From contig JAJFKN010000018.1 in assembly GCA_021773195.1 (NCBI GenBank), positions 1 to 64,000 of the forward strand: a stretch of DNA of 64,000 nt. The letters run 5' to 3'. The notes beneath the pieces are model-generated. The model was not told the DNA's origin. It searched no databases and saw only the letters and a program-made list of their open reading frames with translations. Each line of letters opens with the position of its first letter. The first letter of the stretch is position 1. Source of the stretch: Gammaproteobacteria bacterium (lineage in GTDB: Bacteria > Pseudomonadota > Gammaproteobacteria > JAKBBU01). The position numbers were made by a program, and so were the translations under genes. Below are positions 58,814 to 64,000 of the stretch, piece by piece.

Positions 58814-59578
58814 TCAACGACGATGTTCAATAGCAGCAGACTCAATCACCTCAGACCCAGAATCTCTACTCGATGACATAGCCCCAGAAGCACATAGAGC
58901 CATAGGGAATGAACCCATGGATACATTGGGCGCTCTCTGGCTTCCAGCAGAAGTTTCCAGTCTAGATAAACTGTCGCTTAATTTTGCGTTATGTTGCATA
59001 ATGGGGGTCAACAAAGCGATTAGTTCGAGAGATAAGTCTTTGCTCAGAGTCGCCTTTTCTATAATCATATTAAACATCTCCAGCTGCTTTTGAATAAGAT
59101 CAATTTTTCGCGTAACTTCAAGATGAGCATTATCGAAAATTTTGCTAATGGTGCTTGCTTGGAGCATTTGAGCGTTTGCTTGGGTCAATTCCACATGAAA
59201 ACCTTCACGCTTTATTTTCCTATCTTCTTCACGTTGCGTGGCGTCATGCCTCATTTGTTTGCGCGCTTGCTTATGTTGGCTTGCCTGCACAATCCGTTCG
59301 GCTTGGGTTTTTTCCTTAGTATCCAGTAAGTGCATATAGCCTGTAAGCAATTCTGCCCCTGCTTCGACGACTGTTTCCGCAAACCCTAAGGCCATTTTAG
59401 TTCCAGCAAGGGAGTAAGAGGCAACTAGTGCTGTGTGCGTGTTGTCATCGTTCATTTCAGCAAAGTGAATGTTGGGCATGCAGTCATGTCCTGTTGCTTC
59501 AGTCCTAGGGGGTTGAGTTGTATGAGGTGTCTCAGATTTTCCATCATCTCTGAGGGGACGTTTTTCTGGTCGAAACAT
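58814..59578 (-). CDS. Coiled-coil protein, unknown; candidate effector
   Basis: 254 residues, not recognised. Basic start (MFRPEKRPLRDDGK), then a Ser/Thr/Pro-rich stretch, a small amphipathic helix region (about 48-85), a strongly charged helix with heptads (about 85-200; KQARKQMRHDATQREEDRK) and a Ser-rich tail ending IEHRR. No secretion signal. AAGGAG precedes the ATG. Upstream of the 691-residue gene by 67 nt, so probably one operon. Confidence 0.62.
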   Translation of the reverse strand: MFRPEKRPLRDDGKSETPHTTQPPRTEATGHDCMPNIHFAEMNDDNTHTALVASYSLAGTKMALGFAETVVEAGAELLTGYMHLLDTKEKTQAERIVQASQHKQARKQMRHDATQREEDRKIKREGFHVELTQANAQMLQASTISKIFDNAHLEVTRKIDLIQKQLEMFNMIIEKATLSKDLSLELIALLTPIMQHNAKLSDSLSRLETSAGSQRAPNVSMGSFPMALCASGAMSSSRDSGSEVIESAAIEHRR

Positions 59579-59641
59579 AATATTTCTCCTTTTAAATTAT
59601 TTAACTAAGGAGGTTATTATGCATTTTTTGAGAAGATAAAT

Positions 59642-59662
59642 ACCCGGGAGTTCCCCTAGGTT
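59642..59662. promoter_or_regulatory. Putative operator, copy 1 (GGGA-TCCC dyad)
   Basis: The site reads ACCCGGGAGTTCCCCTAGGTT on the plus strand, written here in two pieces: ACCCGGGAGTT and CCCCTAGGTT share the base pattern of 60317-60338. The core is a GGGA-N2-TCCC dyad on the minus strand. It lies about 64 nt before the coiled-coil gene start and just after the luxR stop. Confidence 0.4.
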
Positions 59663-60311
59663 ATAAAAAACCTATAGGGATGAAGTTGAAAAGTCTGTGC
59701 TTAAAGCATTTGTCGATGAGTTCTGCCTTAGAGTGACAGTCCATCTTTATTTTAATATTGCTGACATGAAATTCCACGGTTTTTGCGGAAATATTCAGTC
59801 GGTTAGCGATATGTTTGGCTGATTTACCGCGCATTAAATGGTACAAGCATTCGCTTTCTCTTTTGCTCAATGAGAATTGATCGATGGTTTCCATCAGCAA
59901 ACAGGATGAGTGATTGTTTGCTTGTATTTCTTCAATTAATGTTTTTATTTTATCGCTTTTTTGCATAAGAGTGCATTGAGAAAAAACACCTTTAAAGTTA
60001 TGCTGAAGATCATAGAGGGGCATCTTGTTGGAGATAGCCAGCATGATATCATCTTGCTTGTTTTTCGTTAATTCAAGAAAAACAGCGCCTCCTGATTGGA
60101 TAGCGAGCCGGTCATTTTCAGAAAAAACATCACCAAACTCTTCTGCCGGTGTCTCATAATCTGAAAGTCCTATCATTTGACCCTCGGATTGAAAACCAAA
60201 GAGATCAAGAAAAGGTTTACCGACGCCCATATATTTAAGGTTAGCATCTTTCCAAGCGATTAAGTTTTGGGAGCCGTGCATGTATTTTTCTAAAAAATCG
60301 ATAGTTATCAT
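59661..60311 (-). CDS. PAS-domain LuxR-family transcriptional regulator
   Basis: 216 residues. A PAS-like N-terminal domain (about 1-115: NLIAWKDANLKYMGVGKPFLDLFGF) is joined to a C-terminal LuxR helix-turn-helix (about 145-205: LSKRESECLYHLMRGKSAKHIANRLN, then ISAKTVEFHVSNIKIKM). PAS-LuxR regulators are common in Legionellales. It lies upstream of the four accessory genes on the same strand and is a candidate controller of them. Confidence 0.85.
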   Translation of the reverse strand: MITIDFLEKYMHGSQNLIAWKDANLKYMGVGKPFLDLFGFQSEGQMIGLSDYETPAEEFGDVFSENDRLAIQSGGAVFLELTKNKQDDIMLAISNKMPLYDLQHNFKGVFSQCTLMQKSDKIKTLIEEIQANNHSSCLLMETIDQFSLSKRESECLYHLMRGKSAKHIANRLNISAKTVEFHVSNIKIKMDCHSKAELIDKCFKHRLFNFIPIGFL

Positions 60312-60316
60312 AGGTT

Positions 60317-60338
60317 ATCCCTGGGGAAAGTCCCGGGT
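60317..60338. promoter_or_regulatory. Putative operator, copy 2 (GGGA-TCCC dyad)
   Basis: ATCCCTGGGG then AAAGTCCCGGGT on the plus strand, the inverted counterpart of 59642-59662; the core is GGGA-N3-TCCC. It lies 6-27 nt before the luxR ATG, overlapping its ribosome site, a position that would suit autoregulation. Confidence 0.4.
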
Positions 60339-60462
60339 GACTAAATTCAAAGGTATATTTTAACATTATTTGCTCTAAATATGAAGAGAAAGAGTAATTC
60401 TCGACCATAACGATACAGTCTCGGAAATTTCGAAGTTTTAATCAGTTGCAGGATTTAAGAAT

Positions 60463-60747
60463 ATGGGCGTTGGATGATTCCATTTTCAGTGCATACCGGA
60501 AGACATTCCCGTATTAGCAAAATCAGCCAAACTGTTAATAAAGCGTGCTATTGAAAATCGACTCATGGTGGACCCCATTGGTTATGGTAAAGCATTGCAG
60601 CACAGTCTCAAGGGGCACCGGCGTTTGCGCGTCAGTGACTTTCGAGTGGTTTATCGCATTGAACCAGAGACGCAGTGTGTCTTAATTATTGCAATTAAAC
60701 ATCGGCGTGATATTTATCAAGAGAGTTTGGCTGAACGCATTGAGTGA
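60463..60747 (+). pseudogene. RelE/ParE-type toxin with an in-frame stop
   Basis: From the ATG at 60463 the frame reads MGVG, TGA (60475-60477), then FHFQCIPEDIPVLAKSAKLL and a complete RelE/ParE end (KALQHSLKGHRRLRVSDFRV, VYRIEPETQ, IKHRRDIYQ). The conserved LRV..FRVVYRI and HRRDIY residues remain. The only internal ATG (60565) gives a 60-residue piece lacking the first helices. No antitoxin gene is visible upstream; 60339-60462 holds nothing else. Confidence 0.75.
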
Positions 60748-60754
60748 AGCGTGT

Positions 60755-61078
60755 TTACTCGCTGACGGTCTTTTCAGGAATCAATTCCAACAAACTGCTG
60801 GACGAGCGAGTATCCTGACACAGTTCTTGCGCGCCTTCGGCCATGTGGGTGTAGATGACCCGATAGCGTTTGGCTAAATCTTGGAAATGGCCTGCTGTGG
60901 ATTGAAAATGGTCGGTGACCTTTTGTTTGTAGGCATCCTGCTCTTCTTGCATTTTCGCTAGTTTTTCTTCCAGAGCTTTGGTTTTTTTGAGGCTGGGATT
61001 TACTTTAAAACCAATCACACCACCTAGAACTAAACCCAGGGCTAGGGTGATGCCTAATTCGATAATAAGCGGATTCAT
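60755..61078 (-). CDS. zapG: ZapG/YhcB (DUF1043) envelope-division protein
   Basis: 107 residues: a single N-terminal membrane helix (about 6-25, GITLALGLVLGGVIGF), then a coiled coil and the family segment VTDHFQSTAGHFQDLAKRYRVIYTHMAEGAQEL. YhcB/ZapG is an inner-membrane protein tied to cell division and envelope synthesis in gammaproteobacteria. Followed on the minus strand by nothing related; upstream is an NlpC/P60 protein. Confidence 0.9.
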   Translation of the reverse strand: MNPLIIELGITLALGLVLGGVIGFKVNPSLKKTKALEEKLAKMQEEQDAYKQKVTDHFQSTAGHFQDLAKRYRVIYTHMAEGAQELCQDTRSSSSLLELIPEKTVSE

Positions 61079-61095
61079 GCAGTACTCCTTTTTAG

Positions 61096-62631
61096 TTAGG
61101 CCACATTATTCCTATGAGATTGTGGACTGTCAATGGACTTGAGGTATTTACGTTGTAAAAACAAAGGTGGTTTGTTTTCGTAGGCGGCCATGGCTTTAGG
61201 ATGTTGCACAAAACTTTGTTGGGCCACCATAATGGCTTGTTGCTCTGCAATAGGTGGTACCACAAAGGTCATTGCTACAGACTTATCTAAGGTGCTTTTT
61301 GTGTAAATCAATCCCTTTTGTGTCAAATCTAAAGGTGCGATGACAGTACCGCCCATGATGGCGCGGCCTTCTTTGCCCATAAGGTTGAATACTTGTAACC
61401 CCCATAAATCTTCAAACACAATGGGTTGGCCTTTTTGTTCGCCTAAGTACAGCATCACATGACCTGGAAAGCCGATGACCGTGGCAAAGGGAATGGCATT
61501 ATCATGAATGAGTTTTAATTTGGCGCTATTGTGCAAATGCTTTAAAGAAATTTCTTGTCCCACGTGAATTTGTTCCGAAGAACTGCGAGGCATATAGACA
61601 CCGAAACTGGCAAATACGTCGCGCATGGTTTCCGTACAATCACGGTAACTGTAAAGACCACCCCAACCATAGGGGGCGCCCATGAGTTGATTCATCAATT
61701 GCACCACATTGGCTTGATTGCCCACTAAAGGAAAAGGGCTGGCGCTGTCTGCGGGTATGCGTGCTTGATGTATCACCGCGTGGCCCTGTTGATTGGCTAC
61801 AGGAATCATTATGTCGTAATAGCCATTTTCCACTTGGGTAAAGGGGTAAAGTCCCCCAATAGCTGCATTAAAACGAAAGACCCCTGCATTGTCATTGACG
61901 GGTATTTTATCTTTTGTGGGTACAATAAATTTAGCTGACGCCCACGTTTTTACGAAGCTATTATCCGCTAAAGCTAAGTCGGTGCTTTTCACCCAACCAT
62001 AAATATAGGGCGTCACCACCAAATCCCATTGGCCATCTAGGGTGCTTTGTAAAATATGCACGGGTGTTCCCGCCCACACATTATCAATTTGCAAATTATC
62101 AAAGGGGTAACCTTCGCCTGGGTATTTTGGGTTAGAAAAAACCGGCATGGCAGTGGGTAGACTGCGTAGTGGCGTATTGGCAATGGTGATGGCATTTTCA
62201 TTGCGATTGGGGTAGTTGGCTAAATCCATTTGTGCGTCGATGTTTTTAAACCAAGCTTCGTCAAAGGCTTGAAAATTTTCTTGGATGAGTTTGGTGGCGT
62301 GTTTTTCATAACCTTCAATGGTGCGTTGTTCTTGGTTAATAATATTTAAGTGGCCCGTGGGCATGGTGAACGTGATTTCATTGGAGTTGGGTTGCCAAGG
62401 TGCAAAATAACGTTTTAAGTAATTGTCAGCGGTGAGTTTCTGATAATCGGGCAAAAGGAATAAATGAGAGGCAGGGTTTAATGCCGCATATAAACTGGCG
62501 TCTTGTGGTAAGTTGGTTTGCAGAGTGCTTTTACCGGGGCCATTAGAATCGCAGCCTGTTAAAAACAACGCAAGCGCGAGGGTGGCTATAAACACCATTT
62601 TATTGAAGATTTGTTTTAAAGCCCTTGGCAT
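61096..62631 (-). CDS. SH3b/NlpC-P60 lipoprotein peptidase
   Basis: 511 residues from the ATG at 62631. An N-terminal signal with lipobox FLTGC (C27) targets it to a periplasmic membrane face. An SH3b-type region precedes an NlpC/P60 domain with the catalytic Cys at YRDCTETM (C332) and a His in FPGHVMLYLG. These enzymes cut the gamma-D-Glu-diaminopimelate bond or related bonds of peptidoglycan. An earlier in-frame start at 62709 would overlap the divergent hydrolase. Confidence 0.85.
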   Translation of the reverse strand: MPRALKQIFNKMVFIATLALALFLTGCDSNGPGKSTLQTNLPQDASLYAALNPASHLFLLPDYQKLTADNYLKRYFAPWQPNSNEITFTMPTGHLNIINQEQRTIEGYEKHATKLIQENFQAFDEAWFKNIDAQMDLANYPNRNENAITIANTPLRSLPTAMPVFSNPKYPGEGYPFDNLQIDNVWAGTPVHILQSTLDGQWDLVVTPYIYGWVKSTDLALADNSFVKTWASAKFIVPTKDKIPVNDNAGVFRFNAAIGGLYPFTQVENGYYDIMIPVANQQGHAVIHQARIPADSASPFPLVGNQANVVQLMNQLMGAPYGWGGLYSYRDCTETMRDVFASFGVYMPRSSSEQIHVGQEISLKHLHNSAKLKLIHDNAIPFATVIGFPGHVMLYLGEQKGQPIVFEDLWGLQVFNLMGKEGRAIMGGTVIAPLDLTQKGLIYTKSTLDKSVAMTFVVPPIAEQQAIMVAQQSFVQHPKAMAAYENKPPLFLQRKYLKSIDSPQSHRNNVA

Positions 62632-62702
62632 GGGTCGCTCCAACTTGTAGAGTTGATTATTCCGTTCACATTTGGACAATATTTTACTATAATACGAGGA
62701 CC

Positions 62703-63386
62703 ATGTCATTGAGTCATAGCAATCCCATTGAATTAACGCCTAAGGATATGCCTCTGGTCATTTCTGGACCATCCGGCCATATTGAAGCTATCCTGCGTGG
62801 GCCAAAAGAAGCATCCATTCAAGGCATTGCGATTATTTGTCACCCCCATCCTCTATTTGAAGGTACTATGCATAATAAGGTGGTGAGCACTTTATCGCGC
62901 ACTTATTTAACTTTGGGCATGGTCACTTTGCGATTTAATTTTCGTGGCGTGGGCAAAAGTCAGGGTGAATTCGCACAGGGCATAGGCGAAACCGAAGACC
63001 TTTTGGCTGTCTATGAGTGGGCCAAAGCCCACTTGCCTGGGGCACCTATCTATCTAGCGGGCTTTTCTTTTGGATCCTATGTGGCTTATCGTGGTAAAAA
63101 AACAATCAATCCTGTGCATTTGGCTTTGATTGCACCCGCCGTAGAAAATTGCGATTATCGCAGTGAAGTCGAACCCGAATGTCCCTGGTTGGTGGCGCTA
63201 GGCAGCGATGATGAAGTGGTTTCAACCCCCGCTAATCTGCAGTGGATTGAAGAGCGCCCAAAAAAACCTGAAGTTTTGTATTTTGAAGGGGTAGGGCATT
63301 TCTTTCATGGAGAATTAGTTACGTTACGCCAGCGTTTGCTTCACACCATTCAACAACAGATGGATTTATCCCATGGAACCCCTTAA
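62703..63386 (+). CDS. Alpha/beta hydrolase, COG2945-like
   Basis: 227 residues from the ATG at 62703. CHPHPLFEGTMHNKVV and LRFNFRGVGKSQGEF are the family motifs, and the nucleophile S122 is in AGFSFGS; a His in GVGHFFHG closes the triad. Cytosolic, substrate unknown. Divergent from the NlpC gene and overlaps zapE by 14 nt. Confidence 0.87.
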   Translation: MSLSHSNPIELTPKDMPLVISGPSGHIEAILRGPKEASIQGIAIICHPHPLFEGTMHNKVVSTLSRTYLTLGMVTLRFNFRGVGKSQGEFAQGIGETEDLLAVYEWAKAHLPGAPIYLAGFSFGSYVAYRGKKTINPVHLALIAPAVENCDYRSEVEPECPWLVALGSDDEVVSTPANLQWIEERPKKPEVLYFEGVGHFFHGELVTLRQRLLHTIQQQMDLSHGTP

Positions 63387-64000
63387 GGCTTATCAACAGG
63401 ATTTAGATGCTGGGCATATTCAACGGGATCCCTTGCAGCAAGAAGTTATTCAAGTATTGCAACGGGTTTATTTGCAATTGCAACAGCAACATAAAGGATT
63501 CTTTGCTCCCTTTAAGAAGATTTTTGGTTTAGAACATGAGGGTCCCATTAAAGGATTGTATGTTTGGGGTGGTGTGGGCATTGGTAAAACCTATTTAATG
63601 GATTTGTTTTATCATCATTTGCCAGGCCAGCGTAAAACCCGTATGCATTTTCATGGCTTTATGTATGAAGTGCAAGAACGCTTAAAAGCGCTGCAGGGAC
63701 AACAAAACCCCTTGGAACTGATCGCTAAAGAAATCGCTAAAGACAGTGATGTGTTATGTTTCGATGAGTTTTTTGTGTCGGACATTGGTGATGCCATGAT
63801 CTTGGGTGGATTGCTGACACAGTTATTTGAATACGGTGTGGTTCTCATTGCAACATCTAATGTGGAACCTTGTCAGCTGTATAAAAATGGCCTGCAGCGT
63901 TCGCGTTTTATTCCTGCCATTCAACAGATCACGGCGCATACCCAAGTCATGCATTTAGCCAGTGAAAAAGACTACCGCTTGCGGAATCTACAACAGTCTG
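63373..64000 (+). CDS. zapE: ZapE (AFG1-like) cell division ATPase, 5' part
   Basis: The frame from the ATG at 63373 runs off the window (209 residues seen). The Walker A GGVGIGKT (66-73), MHFHGFMYEVQERL and the Walker B LCFDEFFVSDIGDAMIL are the ZapE/AFG1 signatures. ZapE acts at the division ring and in oxygen-limited growth. Coupled to the hydrolase by overlap. Confidence 0.95.
   Translation, partial: MEPLKAYQQDLDAGHIQRDPLQQEVIQVLQRVYLQLQQQHKGFFAPFKKIFGLEHEGPIKGLYVWGGVGIGKTYLMDLFYHHLPGQRKTRMHFHGFMYEVQERLKALQGQQNPLELIAKEIAKDSDVLCFDEFFVSDIGDAMILGGLLTQLFEYGVVLIATSNVEPCQLYKNGLQRSRFIPAIQQITAHTQVMHLASEKDYRLRNLQQS

Noticed and set aside
59642..60338. Resemblance of the GGGGAACTCC core to a eukaryotic NF-kB site
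   Set aside because: Short degenerate pattern; only one of two copies fits; a bacterial LuxR operator is a simpler reading.
1..64000. CRISPR array, prophage or intact insertion sequence
   Set aside because: No spaced direct repeats, phage structural genes or transposase with terminal repeats were found; the only tandem array is the 20-bp one at 21751.

Overview
The window looks like chromosome of a Legionellales gammaproteobacterium (Coxiellaceae- or Legionella-related, host-associated). The left edge carries the end of an Icm/Dot type IVB secretion locus in the Legionella order icmD-icmJ-icmB. The middle carries the gammaproteobacterial run yhbY/rlmE-ftsH-folP-glmM-(insert)-tpiA-secG-tRNA-Leu(GAG)-nuoA..N, and ssb-yajR-uvrA follows. 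The species cannot be named from sequence alone. Base composition is moderately AT-rich by eye.

Layout. 1-4100: icmD (3' end), a strong terminator, icmJ and icmB. 4227-8102: a self-contained operon of a 2-oxoglutarate/Fe(II) dioxygenase, a ThDP enzyme and a Bcr/CflA-type exporter, plausibly a small-molecule pathway. 8057-11686: thpR, a universal stress protein, an SDR oxidoreductase, an Rpn-type nuclease and a membrane-anchored tyrosine phosphatase. 11689-17972 (minus): an ArnT-like glycosyltransferase downstream of a complete arginine deiminase operon arcA-arcB-arcC-arcD. 18062-20910: mutH, a DUF4143-type ATPase with a duplicated P-loop segment, and two small single-span membrane proteins. 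20959-23004: ferredoxin-NADP reductase with a duplicated, diverged 3' tail and REP-like repeats, then yhbY and rlmE. 23125-27384: ftsH, folP, glmM. 27385-31076: an islet of gene fragments, a frameshifted unknown gene and an AbiE toxin-antitoxin pair whose start codon lies in a 50-bp palindrome. It separates glmM from tpiA. 31077-46759: tpiA, secG, tRNA-Leu and the full 14-gene complex I operon. 46950-50606: hybrid histidine kinase, a GT-B glycosyltransferase and an MNT/HEPN pair. 50678-55432: ssb, yajR, uvrA. 55462-60311: a minus-strand accessory island of four proteins I cannot assign and a PAS-LuxR regulator. 60463-64000: a broken relE/parE toxin, zapG (yhcB), an NlpC/P60 lipoprotein, an alpha/beta hydrolase and the 5' part of zapE.

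How it fits together: a secretion machine, an arginine-fermenting ATP source and a proton-pumping respiratory chain, with accessory pockets inserted between conserved blocks. The most unusual region is 55462-60311. Two small proteins there share a basic LGKR[SG]R...KRPC motif that resembles a bipartite nuclear localisation signal, and identical extended -10 promoters at identical distances from their start codons. Next to them are a TPR-like/transmembrane protein, a coiled-coil protein and a LuxR regulator flanked by matching GGGA/TCCC dyads. With Icm/Dot genes in the same window, these are reasonable candidates for secreted effectors, but that is inference.
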